Source: JASEGV01 sp947085285 (GTDB lineage: Bacteria > Bacteroidota > Ignavibacteria > UBA10030 > BY39). Taken from it: a DNA stretch of 61,814 bases. Both the position numbers and the translations under genes were made by a program. The stretch spans positions 1-61,814 of the forward strand of contig CAMTVZ010000165.1 of the NCBI GenBank assembly GCA_947085285.1. The letters run 5' to 3'. This document shows positions 1 through 8,475 of the stretch, piece by piece. The notes beneath the pieces are model-generated. The model saw only the letters and a program-made list of their open reading frames with translations, did not search any database and was not told the DNA's origin. The first letter of the stretch is position 1; each line of letters opens with the position of its first letter.

Positions 1-993
1 GATGAATTCTGACAGATTATACAAGGTTAAACCGATTCTATGGTCGGTAACTCTGTTCTGTGGGAAATTATAGGTTCTAATTTTATCGCTTCTGTCGCCA
101 CTTTTGACCATCGATTTTCGTTGTGCCGAGACAGTATCGGTTTGTTCTTTGAGTTTTTCTTCATACAATTTAGCACGTAGCATTTTCATCGCAAGTTCTC
201 TGTTTTTAAACTGAGAACGTTCCTGCTGGCAAGCTACGATTACCCCGGATGGACGGTGGGTTATCCTTACAGCGGTTTCAACTTTATTTACATTCTGTCC
301 CCCTTTACCACCAGCTCGATATGTGTCGAATTCTAAATCGGCAGGGTTAATTTCAATCTCTACATCCTCAACTTCAGGCAAAACTGCCACTGTGGCGGCT
401 GAAGTATGCACGCGTCCTTGCGATTCTGTTTCAGGGACACGCTGAACCCTGTGTACTCCGATTTCATATTTTAACTTTCCGTATGCCCCCTGTCCGCTAA
501 TTATTAAAATTATCTCTTTGAACCCGCCTTTACCCGATTCGCTGAAATCTAATATCTCCACCTTCCAATTATTCTTTTCAGCGAACCTTGAGTACATTCT
601 GAATAAATCGGCTGCAAATAACCCGGCTTCATCGCCCCCTGTGCCAGCTCGGATCTCCAGCAAACAGTTCTTTGAATCGTTCGGATCTGTGGGAAGCAAT
701 AAGGTTTTCAATTCTTCTTCGATTATGGAAACTTTTTGCACAGCCTCTTCTTTTTCGGATTGTGCTAAAGCCTTTATTTCAGGGTCGGAAGAAGTTTCTA
801 ATAAATGATTGATTCCATCTAAATCATTTTTCGCTTTGAGATAACTATCGTAAGCACGGACAATATCGGATAGTTCACTGAATTCTTTGTTAAGCTCCCG
901 GAATTTTTCTTGATTGTTTATGATATTTGGGTCGCTTAATAACTGAGTAATTTCTTCGAACCGTGCTTTAATCTTGGTTAATCGTTCAAACAT
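1..993 (-). CDS. prfA: Peptide chain release factor 1 (partial, C-terminus off the window)
   Basis: Class I release factor that reads UAA/UAG in the ribosomal A site and triggers peptidyl-tRNA hydrolysis in the cytoplasm. The frame is open from an ATG at 993 to the window edge: 331 codons of a family that is usually about 355-360 residues, so only the last two dozen or so are missing. The catalytic GGQ lies at about residues 231-233 within GGKGGQNVNK, and the codon-recognition PxT motif is present as PET in RVPETESQGR, which marks RF1 rather than RF2. The start overlaps the end of the upstream yqhQ-like gene by 16 bp, so the two are probably translated from one message. Confidence 0.97.
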   Translation of the reverse strand, partial: MFERLTKIKARFEEITQLLSDPNIINNQEKFRELNKEFSELSDIVRAYDSYLKAKNDLDGINHLLETSSDPEIKALAQSEKEEAVQKVSIIEEELKTLLLPTDPNDSKNCLLEIRAGTGGDEAGLFAADLFRMYSRFAEKNNWKVEILDFSESGKGGFKEIILIISGQGAYGKLKYEIGVHRVQRVPETESQGRVHTSAATVAVLPEVEDVEIEINPADLEFDTYRAGGKGGQNVNKVETAVRITHRPSGVIVACQQERSQFKNRELAMKMLRAKLYEEKLKEQTDTVSAQRKSMVKSGDRSDKIRTYNFPQNRVTDHRIGLTLYNLSEFI

Positions 994-1805
994 ACATCAA
1001 TTCCTAAAGATGCTTTAAGAGCCTCCAGAGCAACCTCAATCTGGTCGTCTGTTGGTTCCTTTGTTGTTATTTTTTGTAGTAATAATCCTGGTGTTACAAG
1101 TATTTTTCCGATTGTAGTATTACTTTTTCGTGCCGACAATCTTATAAATTCATAAGCGGTACCTCCAATCAATGGAATAAGCGGGAGATGTGTGAAGAGT
1201 CGTGTGATGAGATCCATCTGACCAATGTATTGCATGTATAGGGCATCGAAAATGCTAAAAATAATTATCGAAGATAACATCACAATTAACAGAAAGCTTG
1301 TTCCGCAACGGGGATGAAATCGGGAGAATCTACGTGCATCTTCAATCGTGAGAGGGGCTTTCGATTCGAAAGCAAAAACTACTTTGTGCTCAGCACCGTG
1401 ATACTGAAACACACGCTTCACATCTTTCATAAACGATATCGCAGTTATGTATAGAATTAAAAGTAAAAGTCGTACACCCCCCGAAATAAGATTGAAGGCG
1501 ATTGCATCTTGTTCTACACGAAAAAGGTGGGTTGCTACAAAAAGTGGTGTAACAAAAAATATAGCTATGCCAATAATCATTATTTCGACCAAACCGACAG
1601 CACCCCGAATGATGGGCGCTTTAAAAAAAGTCTTCCTCTCGGCAAGTGTGTGAAATTCTTCTTTTTTAATTATGATTTCACCATTGGATCTACGAACAGC
1701 AGTTGCCACCATGCCGGGAGCACGCATCATCACACCTTCGATTACAGCTTGCCCGCCAACTTGCATTGGCTTGTTGGGGTCAAAATTTATTTTATTATCA
1801 CTCAA
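978..1805 (-). CDS. yqhQ: DUF1385 (YqhQ-type) membrane protein
   Basis: Integral membrane protein of the DUF1385/YqhQ family, whose biochemical role is not settled. The family signature QVGGQAVIEGVMMRAP is near the N-terminus, followed by several hydrophobic segments and the conserved block HGAEHKVVFAFE and a PRCGTSFL motif. YqhQ genes next to prfA are common in other bacteria, which matches this order. The start is uncertain: a GTG at 1856 gives 17 more residues without a visible ribosome site, while the TTG at 1805 has GGAAAT just upstream and starts close to the conserved block; an ATG at 1766 is also possible. I chose 1805. Confidence 0.85.
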   Translation of the reverse strand: MSDNKINFDPNKPMQVGGQAVIEGVMMRAPGMVATAVRRSNGEIIIKKEEFHTLAERKTFFKAPIIRGAVGLVEIMIIGIAIFFVTPLFVATHLFRVEQDAIAFNLISGGVRLLLLILYITAISFMKDVKRVFQYHGAEHKVVFAFESKAPLTIEDARRFSRFHPRCGTSFLLIVMLSSIIIFSIFDALYMQYIGQMDLITRLFTHLPLIPLIGGTAYEFIRLSARKSNTTIGKILVTPGLLLQKITTKEPTDDQIEVALEALKASLGIDVCLND

Positions 1806-1882
1806 ATTATTTCCAAAATTAGTTTGATTTTGGCTTAAATATACGAAAATAAGCACTCAGAAACTAATAACTGAAGGTTAAA

Positions 1883-3352
1883 TTATTGTTTTTTATTACT
1901 CAGCGATGAGAAGAGTTGCTTTAGCTTGTATATTTCTCCCTTTTTAAAAAATGTAAACAGATAAAGAAGAAAAACAAACACAAAAAGCACCAGTAATTTG
2001 ATAATTAGATGATACTCGGTTTTAGGGATAATTAAAAAGAGTATGAATGTTAGAGCCGCGGCAATTGTTATTTTTAGAATTCTTATGAATTCATATTCGA
2101 TCTTATAGAATTTTTGTGAATAAAAATACATCAGTATCGACATTGCGAAATAGCTTGCTAAAGTTGCTACAGCTGCACCCATAATTCCGATTGTAGGAAT
2201 TAATAAAAAATTCATCGCAACATTTACTGCAGCTGCTATAAATGTTATGGTAGGAAGGTGAATAGTTTTCTTTTCTAAATAAATACCAGCAGAAAAACTG
2301 AGCGAGAGCCCATAGAATAAATACCCTAACATAATAACAGGAATGATATTCAAACCAACCCAATAGTCGGGGTGAATTATGAATCGTTCGAAAAATTTTA
2401 TCTTAACAATATCTTCAATGAAAAAAGTGATGAGCAATAAAACAAAGCTCATAAGGAGGAAGAAGTATGTTGTGATTCTCGCAAAAAGTTCTTTCGCATC
2501 CACATCTTTAGCTCTTGCAAAAAAGAATGGTTTCCAAGCATAATCGAACATCGAAACAACCAGCATCATAAAGATGCCAAGTTTGTAGTTTGCCTGATAT
2601 ATTCCTACTGATTCGTTATTTGTTAATGCTCGTAGTATCGGGCGGTCGATTACCTGAATAATCATCAAAGCAAAACCAGCAGGCAAGGAAGGGAGCCCAA
2701 ACTTTAATAATAGTTTATAAAGCTCGCCCGAAAAATTAAATGTCAAATTTTTCAAAATGGTAGGGAGGAGAAAAATAAAAGTAACCAGCGATGCAATCGC
2801 TCCACTAATAAAAATACCTTCGATTCCCATTTTGTATTCGACAAGAAGCAAAATATTTAATGATACGTTAACGATTATGTTAAGAAATTTTATAGTTGCA
2901 AAAACTGTGGCTTTGTTTTTTTGTCGGAGGTATGCAAAAGGAACTATTACTAATGCATCGAAGAATAAAATTAATCCTGAATATAAAATGATTGAAGAAT
3001 ATTGGATTGGTATATTAATAATTTCGGTAATCGGAGTTGTAAGAGAAATTAGTATTCCCGAAAATATAAAAGAAGTAGCTGCTATGGAGATGAAGGGAGT
3101 ACTGAAATTTTGTTTCGGAGTTCCTACTTCAAGTGAAGAGGAATATTTAAAATACGCCGACTCCATTCCGTAATTATAAATAACATTAAGGAATGCAATC
3201 AACGAATAAACGTATGCCGTGATACCGTAGTCGTTCGGCGAAAGAAAGTTTGTGTAAATTGGCACAAGCAGAAAATTCAGCAACCTACCAATTACAGTGC
3301 TTGTTCCGTAGATTAATGTATCTTTCCCTAAGCGGGTGATTTTATCAATCAT
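1883..3352 (-). CDS. Oligosaccharide flippase (Wzx/MOP superfamily), copy 1
   Basis: Multi-spanning membrane protein of 489 residues with about 12-14 hydrophobic segments and the N-terminal block GTSTVIGRLLNFLLVPIYTN typical of Wzx-like polysaccharide flippases of the MOP superfamily. Such proteins move undecaprenyl-linked oligosaccharides across the inner membrane. It lies outside the main polysaccharide cluster, between nadC and yqhQ, so its substrate may differ from that of the second flippase at 16.9-18.3 kb. ATG at 3352 is preferred over a TTG one codon earlier. The gene starts 8 bp after the natural (post-amber) end of nadC, which suggests one operon. Confidence 0.9.
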   Translation of the reverse strand: MIDKITRLGKDTLIYGTSTVIGRLLNFLLVPIYTNFLSPNDYGITAYVYSLIAFLNVIYNYGMESAYFKYSSSLEVGTPKQNFSTPFISIAATSFIFSGILISLTTPITEIINIPIQYSSIILYSGLILFFDALVIVPFAYLRQKNKATVFATIKFLNIIVNVSLNILLLVEYKMGIEGIFISGAIASLVTFIFLLPTILKNLTFNFSGELYKLLLKFGLPSLPAGFALMIIQVIDRPILRALTNNESVGIYQANYKLGIFMMLVVSMFDYAWKPFFFARAKDVDAKELFARITTYFFLLMSFVLLLITFFIEDIVKIKFFERFIIHPDYWVGLNIIPVIMLGYLFYGLSLSFSAGIYLEKKTIHLPTITFIAAAVNVAMNFLLIPTIGIMGAAVATLASYFAMSILMYFYSQKFYKIEYEFIRILKITIAAALTFILFLIIPKTEYHLIIKLLVLFVFVFLLYLFTFFKKGEIYKLKQLFSSLSNKKQ

Positions 3353-3360
3353 CAAGATTT

Positions 3361-4221
3361 TTATCTCGTTTTTACATTCAAAGAAATATCGAGAGCGCTC
3401 ACTGAATGAGTAAGTGCACCGATTGAGATAAAGTCGACGCCTGTTTCGGCAACCTATAAAACATTATGTAGATTGATGTTACCCGAAGCTTCGACCTCAA
3501 CCTTGTGGCTTATTAAAACCACAGCTTTTGTCATTTCAGGGATAGAAAAATTATCTAACATAATTCTATGAATTCCTGTAAACTTAAGAGCCTCTCGAAT
3601 TTCATCTAGGTTTTTAGTTTCGACTTCAATTTTTAATTTTAAGTTACTTGCATTCAGATACTTTAAACATTTTTCGATTGCTTTCGAAATTCCACCTGCA
3701 GCTTCGATATGATTATCCTTGATTAGAACCATATCGTCTAAACCAAATCTATGGTTTACTCCACCACCGATTTTTACAGATAACTTATCTAAAAGCCGTA
3801 GGCCGGGGGCGGTTTTTCGGGTGTCGGTAATTTTTGCCCGAGTACCGGCAACCGCTCCAACAAATTGTCTCGTTAACGTTGCTATACCACTCATTCGTTG
3901 CATGAAGTTCAGAGCTGTCCGTTCGGCTTTCAAAATACTGGCTAAAGGTCCGGTAATAGTACCTACAACTGTCCCGGCTTGAATATAAGTACCATCGTTT
4001 GTTGATTTTGTAAATGTAATTTCAGGGTCGACAATTTGAAATACAAGCGATGCCAATCCAAGTCCTGCAATTACTCCATTCTCTTTCACCAATATTTCTG
4101 CGTAGCCTGAAACATCCGATTCTACAATCGATTCAGTCGTAATATCGCCGAGTCCGATATCCTCGGCTAATGCTTCCTGTATTATCCGGCTTATTCTTGA
4201 GTCATTCAGTAAATCTGTCAT
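3361..4221 (-). CDS. nadC: Quinolinate phosphoribosyltransferase, interrupted by an in-frame TAG
   Basis: NadC makes nicotinate mononucleotide from quinolinate and PRPP in NAD synthesis. The first 255 codons are a normal NadC: DTRKTAPGLR, the KIGGGVNHRFGL block and EVEASGNINL are all present. Then comes TAG at 3454-3456, but the same frame continues for 30 perfectly family-like codons (AETGVDFISIGALTHS, then LDIS) to TAA at 3361, giving 286 codons, the usual family length. The part beyond TAG holds the conserved SxGALTHS phosphate-binding segment, so a protein ending at TAG would probably be inactive. TAG is an ordinary stop elsewhere (41369, 53340). It may be a recent GAG/AAG-to-TAG mutation, a strain variant, a sequence error, or readthrough. 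Confidence 0.85.
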
Positions 4222-4378
4222 TTTCTTTTTCCTCGAGTATCATAATCGGTATATTGGTTTCTATTCTATAAACATTACCACATCCAGTACAATTTAAATT
4301 ATACAATTCGGGATTGTATTCAAGTTGTTCGTAACATTTAGGGCATATCAGAATATCAAGGATATTTTTATCTATCAT
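4202..4378 (-). CDS. Trm112-like zinc-ribbon small protein (58 aa)
   Basis: Small gene read directly from the sequence: ATG at 4378, TGA at 4202, 58 residues. It has two CxxC pairs (CPKC at 12-15 and CTGC at 30-33), a short spacer, then YRIETNIPIMI, which matches the Trm112/YcaR family pattern (CPxC, C-rich ribbon, then 'GIPVML'). Eukaryotic and archaeal Trm112 activates methyltransferases; the role of bacterial short forms is not established. Here the second zinc pair is intact, unlike in many bacterial versions. It overlaps the nadC start by 20 bp and begins 5 bp after ybgC, so it is embedded in the accA-ybgC-nadC operon. Confidence 0.85.
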   Translation of the reverse strand: MIDKNILDILICPKCYEQLEYNPELYNLNCTGCGNVYRIETNIPIMILEEKENDRFTE

Positions 4379-4383
4379 TATAT

Positions 4384-4806
4384 TTATCCTATAGAATTGT
4401 TGAATGCAGTTTTTACTGTTTTCAAAAATATTTCTGGTGATCGTGTCGGTTTACGTGTGTCGGATTTTAAAAAACCATGAATAGTGTATCCTTCAGCAAT
4501 CAACTCGCTTGTATGTGTATTCCTAACTTCATATTCGAGTTTTATCCTTGATGTGGGTAATTCTTTAAGTATTGTTATTACATCAATTAAATCATCGTAA
4601 GAGGCCGAGTTGTAATATTTTGCATATGCTTCGACGACAGGGAGTATATATCCCATATTTTCTAATTGAGTGTAGGGTAAACCAATTGAACGTAATAGTT
4701 CAGTTCTTCCACTTTCGAAGTAAACGAAATAGTTTGAATAGTAAACCACATTCATCTGGTCGGTTTCTGCATATCTAACCCGTATTTGAGTTGTATGTTT
4801 AATCAT
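4384..4806 (-). CDS. ybgC: YbgC-like acyl-CoA thioesterase (hotdog fold)
   Basis: Hotdog-fold thioesterase of the 4-hydroxybenzoyl-CoA/YbgC group, about 140 residues. The active-site block RVRYAETDQMNVVYYSNYF contains the catalytic Asp (ETDQMN) and the family's Tyr/Asn-Tyr pattern. Such enzymes hydrolyse short acyl-CoA or acyl-ACP and in many Gram-negatives are linked with envelope genes. I prefer ATG at 4806, just after the accA stop, over a TTG at 4827 that would overlap accA. Its place between accA and the Trm112-like gene suggests a link to fatty-acid or phospholipid metabolism, which is an inference. Confidence 0.9.
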   Translation of the reverse strand: MIKHTTQIRVRYAETDQMNVVYYSNYFVYFESGRTELLRSIGLPYTQLENMGYILPVVEAYAKYYNSASYDDLIDVITILKELPTSRIKLEYEVRNTHTSELIAEGYTIHGFLKSDTRKPTRSPEIFLKTVKTAFNNSIG

Positions 4807-4814
4807 AAATAATC

Positions 4815-5765
4815 TTATTCTTCCCAATCGCCCATTGCTACGTATTTTTCAATTCGCTTCTCAACTAACTTATTGGTTGGTATTTTTTTAAGTTTCTTTA
4901 TTTCTTCGAGTAGGGCGGCTTTAAGAACCGAGGCTGCTTCTTCGGGATTGCGGTGAGCCCCGCCAAGAGGTTCAGGAATTATTCGATCGATTATCCCTTG
5001 TTCTAACAAATCAGGCGCTGTTAATTTTAGAGCTTCAGCCGCTTTTTCTTTGTACTCCCAGCTTATCCATAAAATACTTGAGCAAGATTCAGGTGCAATA
5101 ACAGTGAACCAGCAGTTTTCCATCATCAAAACTCTATCGCCAACCCCTATTCCTAATGCTCCGCCTGATGCTCCCTCCCCTATAATTGTTACAATAATGG
5201 GTGTAGGGAGGTGAGTCATCTCGAAAATATTGCGTGAAATCGCCTCTGCTTGCCCCCGTTCTTCAGCTTCTAATCCAGGATATGCTCCGGGGGTGTCTAA
5301 CATAGTAATTACTGGGCGTTTAAATTTAGCTGCCAATTTCATTAATCGAAGAGCTTTTCGATATCCTTCAGGATTTGGCATACCAAAATTTCTGTACACA
5401 TTTTGTTTTGTGTCTCTCCCTTTTTGTGTGCCGATAATCATCACAGGTTCGTCCTCTAACATTGCAAAGCCCCCTAAAATTGCCTTATCGTCCCGAAAAT
5501 TTCTATCGCCGTGAAGCTCGATAAAATCGGTGGTCATCATCTGGATATAATCGAGCGTATATGGTCTCTCAGGATGGCGAGCCAACTGAACACGTTGCCA
5601 CCTAGTAAGATTTTTGTAAATATCTTTCTTCATCAGTTCCAACTTGTTCTCAAGTGTTTTGAGCTCGTCAGTCAAATCGATACTTTGTCCTAACTTTTTC
5701 ATCTCTTCAATTTTCTGTTCGAGTTCGTAAATCGGTTTTTCAAAATCTAAAATTACTTTTGGCAT
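4815..5765 (-). CDS. accA: Acetyl-CoA carboxylase, carboxyltransferase alpha subunit
   Basis: Alpha subunit of the carboxyltransferase that transfers CO2 from carboxybiotin to acetyl-CoA, the first step of fatty-acid synthesis. 316 residues is the usual length. An N-terminal helical region (1-70) is followed by the crotonase-like carboxyltransferase domain with RPYTLDYIQ, FIELHGDRNFRDD, the oxyanion-hole glycine block GEGASGGALGIG and the C-terminal ESCSSILW. ATG at 5765. The usual beta subunit accD is not in the window. It is separated by only 8 bp from the upstream sugar-transferase fusion gene. Confidence 0.97.
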   Translation of the reverse strand: MPKVILDFEKPIYELEQKIEEMKKLGQSIDLTDELKTLENKLELMKKDIYKNLTRWQRVQLARHPERPYTLDYIQMMTTDFIELHGDRNFRDDKAILGGFAMLEDEPVMIIGTQKGRDTKQNVYRNFGMPNPEGYRKALRLMKLAAKFKRPVITMLDTPGAYPGLEAEERGQAEAISRNIFEMTHLPTPIIVTIIGEGASGGALGIGVGDRVLMMENCWFTVIAPESCSSILWISWEYKEKAAEALKLTAPDLLEQGIIDRIIPEPLGGAHRNPEEAASVLKAALLEEIKKLKKIPTNKLVEKRIEKYVAMGDWEE

Positions 5766-5773
5766 AGATACCT

Positions 5774-7735
5774 CTATTTATTTATGATTGAATTTGCTAA
5801 CCATTTGATTAAAATTTCAATATCGAGTATTACAGAATAATTTTTTAAATAATATATAGTATAATTCTCTAAATCTTGTTGGCTCAAGAAAGATTTTTGT
5901 TCAATCTGGGCTAATCCAGTTAATCCGGGTTTTAACGATGGAAATTCGTTAGTAACACTATTTATCGGATAACCGACTAAACTAAATTCACCGGCTATAA
6001 CTTTTGGGAGTAAATAATAATAAAATTTTTGCTTAAATGCCTTTTTGAAAGGAAAGAAAATAACTAAAATCAGCGATGCTACTAATATATCGAAAAGGCG
6101 CTTTATAATTTGATTTATTTTAGAATTTAATTTGTAGTCGATTTCGATTAACGGTAAGTCGTTTAAATTATCAATATGTGTTTTACCAATTATAACTTCT
6201 AAACTATTTGGTACCATCCGATAATTTACTTTGTTTGTATTTGATCTACCAATAACATTTAATATATCTTTGTACGATAACTCATCAGTCGAAAAGAGCA
6301 CATCACTTATTTTGTAACTATCAATTATTTTACCGATTGTTCCCACACTACCGATTATTTCAACACCATCTATTTTATTGCCAATCTTTTTTCGATTTAA
6401 GTCGATAAACCCTACAACATTATAATCATACCGCAGAGGGGAGCGAAGTTTTTGCAAAAGTTGCCGGGCATTTGCGGAGGTGCCAACTATTAATGTTCGT
6501 CTTCCACCAAAACCACTCCGTACAAGTTTACTGTACCTTAAAAAAATCTTAATTAATAATCGTGATAATGAAAGTAAAAGTAAGGAAATAAGAGCTGAAT
6601 AAACTACGACGATTCGACTGAATGCGAACTGTTTGAAAAAATATGTGAGTGCCGAAATAATTGTGAACCCAATAATTACTGATATGATGATACGGGCGAT
6701 TGAGTATTTATGCTTATTATATCCTCCAAAAAAGGAATTAGTGGTAATTACAGCCATTGCCGGTATTATCGTCATCGGCAAAAGAGCATAGTCGGGTATA
6801 TTTACAGTTTTACCGAAACGTAAATAAAAACCTAAAACTATCGATAAGTTTATTAAAACCCAATCTGTTAGAGGTATTATAGAAGATTTAACAAGTCGGG
6901 AGAACGACGCTAACCACGAACGAAATACTATTGCAAGGTGTAAAATGCTCAGAATTAGAGCTGAGTGGTTGAGATGTGTTCTAACAAAAATGTGCATAGC
7001 ATTGTAAAACATTTTGATGTCGTCGAGATTGCTCTGTTTTGTACTCTCGCCTTTGTAATGTATGATCTGAGTTTTGTGATAATAGACAATTTTCCAACCT
7101 GCTTTGATAATTCGATAGCACCAATCGAGGTCTTCGCCGTACATAAAGTAGGATTCGTCGAGTTTGCCAACTTGTTCGTAAACCTCACGCCGTAAAAACA
7201 TGAATGAGCCACTGACAGCTTCAACCTCATAAGTTTCGTTCGGATTTAAATAAGTTAAATTATACTTACCAAATAGTTTAGTGTTAGGGAATAAAGCACT
7301 TAAACCTGTAACTTTAGTGAAAGCCGACCAAGGTGTAGGTATGCTACGTCGGCAGGCAAGTTGTAAGCTGCCATCGGGATTCAAAATTTTGCACCCAGCA
7401 AGCCCGACCTGTGGATTATTCTCGAGATATTCGATTAAAGAAGTTAAGGTATCTTCTTGAACAATCGTGTCGGGATTAATTAACAGTATATATTTCCCCG
7501 ACGATTGGGCTAATGCGATGTTATTGGCAGCGGCAAAGCCTAAATTAGTTTGGTTTAAAATAAGTTTAACATCAGGAAATGATGTCTGAACTAATTCAAC
7601 ACTGCCATCATCGGAGGCATTATCGACAACGAAGATTTCCCCTTCGATGTTTTGCATCGCTTTTTGAATCGAAAGGAGTGCGTTCTCCAAAAATGAACGG
7701 ACATTATAATTTACTATTATTACCGAGAGTTGCAT
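5774..7735 (-). CDS. Family 2 glycosyltransferase fused to a degenerate polyprenyl-phosphate glycosylphosphotransferase
   Basis: 653 residues in two parts. Residues 1 to about 240 are a WbbL-type family 2 glycosyltransferase: VIIVNYNVRSFL, VVDNASDDGS, the metal-binding INPDT and the acceptor-side MYGEDLDWCYR. Residues of about 285-400 are a membrane bundle, and 405-530 a CoA-binding-like Rossmann segment (GGRRTLIVGTSANARQLL), as in WbaP-like enzymes. The last 109 residues start like the catalytic domain (KRLFDILVAS) and end like it (PGLTGLAQIE, DIEILIKWL), but the middle is gone: no KFRSM, no LDE(I/L)PQ, no GPRPE. The intact paralogue 2 kb upstream has all three. The transferase half is therefore probably inactive, perhaps an anchor or partner for the glycosyltransferase. 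Confidence 0.88.
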   Translation of the reverse strand: MQLSVIIVNYNVRSFLENALLSIQKAMQNIEGEIFVVDNASDDGSVELVQTSFPDVKLILNQTNLGFAAANNIALAQSSGKYILLINPDTIVQEDTLTSLIEYLENNPQVGLAGCKILNPDGSLQLACRRSIPTPWSAFTKVTGLSALFPNTKLFGKYNLTYLNPNETYEVEAVSGSFMFLRREVYEQVGKLDESYFMYGEDLDWCYRIIKAGWKIVYYHKTQIIHYKGESTKQSNLDDIKMFYNAMHIFVRTHLNHSALILSILHLAIVFRSWLASFSRLVKSSIIPLTDWVLINLSIVLGFYLRFGKTVNIPDYALLPMTIIPAMAVITTNSFFGGYNKHKYSIARIIISVIIGFTIISALTYFFKQFAFSRIVVVYSALISLLLLSLSRLLIKIFLRYSKLVRSGFGGRRTLIVGTSANARQLLQKLRSPLRYDYNVVGFIDLNRKKIGNKIDGVEIIGSVGTIGKIIDSYKISDVLFSTDELSYKDILNVIGRSNTNKVNYRMVPNSLEVIIGKTHIDNLNDLPLIEIDYKLNSKINQIIKRLFDILVASLILVIFFPFKKAFKQKFYYYLLPKVIAGEFSLVGYPINSVTNEFPSLKPGLTGLAQIEQKSFLSQQDLENYTIYYLKNYSVILDIEILIKWLANSIINK

Positions 7736-7738
7736 TAA

Positions 7739-8455
7739 TTAAATTTTGCCAAACAGACTTTGTAACTTTAATTTCCAAACTAAGAAAACAGCTTCGTAAA
7801 TAATATGCTTTGACATTTTTGACGAGCCGTGTCGTCGGTCAACAAATATAATTGGGTGTTCTACAATTTTAAATCCTTTTTTCCAAGCTTTAAAATTCAT
7901 TTCTATCTGGAAAGCATAGCCATTCGAGTGAATCGCTTCTAGATCAATTGCTTCTAAAACTTTACGACGAAAACATTTGAACCCACCAGTTGTGTCCTTA
8001 ATCTTCATACCTGTGATGATTCGCGTATATAAACTTGCCCCATAGGATAGTATCAATCTGTGAATGGGCCAATTTAAAATTCTAACACCATCGATGTATC
8101 GTGAACCCAATACCAGATCAAAATCTTTTATCTTTCTTAAAAAGTTAGGTATCTCGTTTGGGTCGTGCGAAAAATCGGCATCCATCTCCATTACGTAATC
8201 GAAATTATTCTTGATAGCATATTTGAATCCTTCAACGTATGCGGTTCCTAATCCCATTTTACCGGGTCGTTTAATCAAGTGTATTCGGCGATTACCTGCT
8301 TGCATCCGTTCGACAATTGCCCCCGTGTTATCGGGCGAGTTATCGTCAACTATCAGCATTTCGATTTCAGAATCTTGAGATAAGACGAGGTTAATAAGCC
8401 TTTCGATGTTTTCAGCTTCGTTGTAAGTTGGTGTAATTACTAATGTTTTAGGCAT
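7739..8455 (-). CDS. Polyprenol monophosphomannose synthase-like glycosyltransferase (family 2)
   Basis: 238-residue cytoplasmic GT2 enzyme of the dolichol-phosphate mannose synthase group: VITPTYNEAENIERLI at the N-terminus, VDDNSPDNTG for the nucleotide, MDADFSHDP with the metal-binding DAD, and QIEMNFKAWKKGF near the end. Such enzymes transfer mannose or another hexose from a nucleotide sugar to a polyprenyl phosphate, making membrane donors. It lacks the C-terminal membrane segments of longer relatives. The DUF2723 protein at 58.4 kb (a putative polyprenyl-phosphate-sugar user) could be a client, which is an inference. It lies 3 bp from the fusion gene. Confidence 0.9.
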   Translation of the reverse strand: MPKTLVITPTYNEAENIERLINLVLSQDSEIEMLIVDDNSPDNTGAIVERMQAGNRRIHLIKRPGKMGLGTAYVEGFKYAIKNNFDYVMEMDADFSHDPNEIPNFLRKIKDFDLVLGSRYIDGVRILNWPIHRLILSYGASLYTRIITGMKIKDTTGGFKCFRRKVLEAIDLEAIHSNGYAFQIEMNFKAWKKGFKIVEHPIIFVDRRHGSSKMSKHIIYEAVFLVWKLKLQSLFGKI

Positions 8456-8475
8456 AAAATAATTTCGATAGTTAT

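Noticed and set aside
4815..4827. A TTG start for ybgC inside the accA end
   Set aside because: The ATG at 4806 starts just before the conserved core and needs no overlap.
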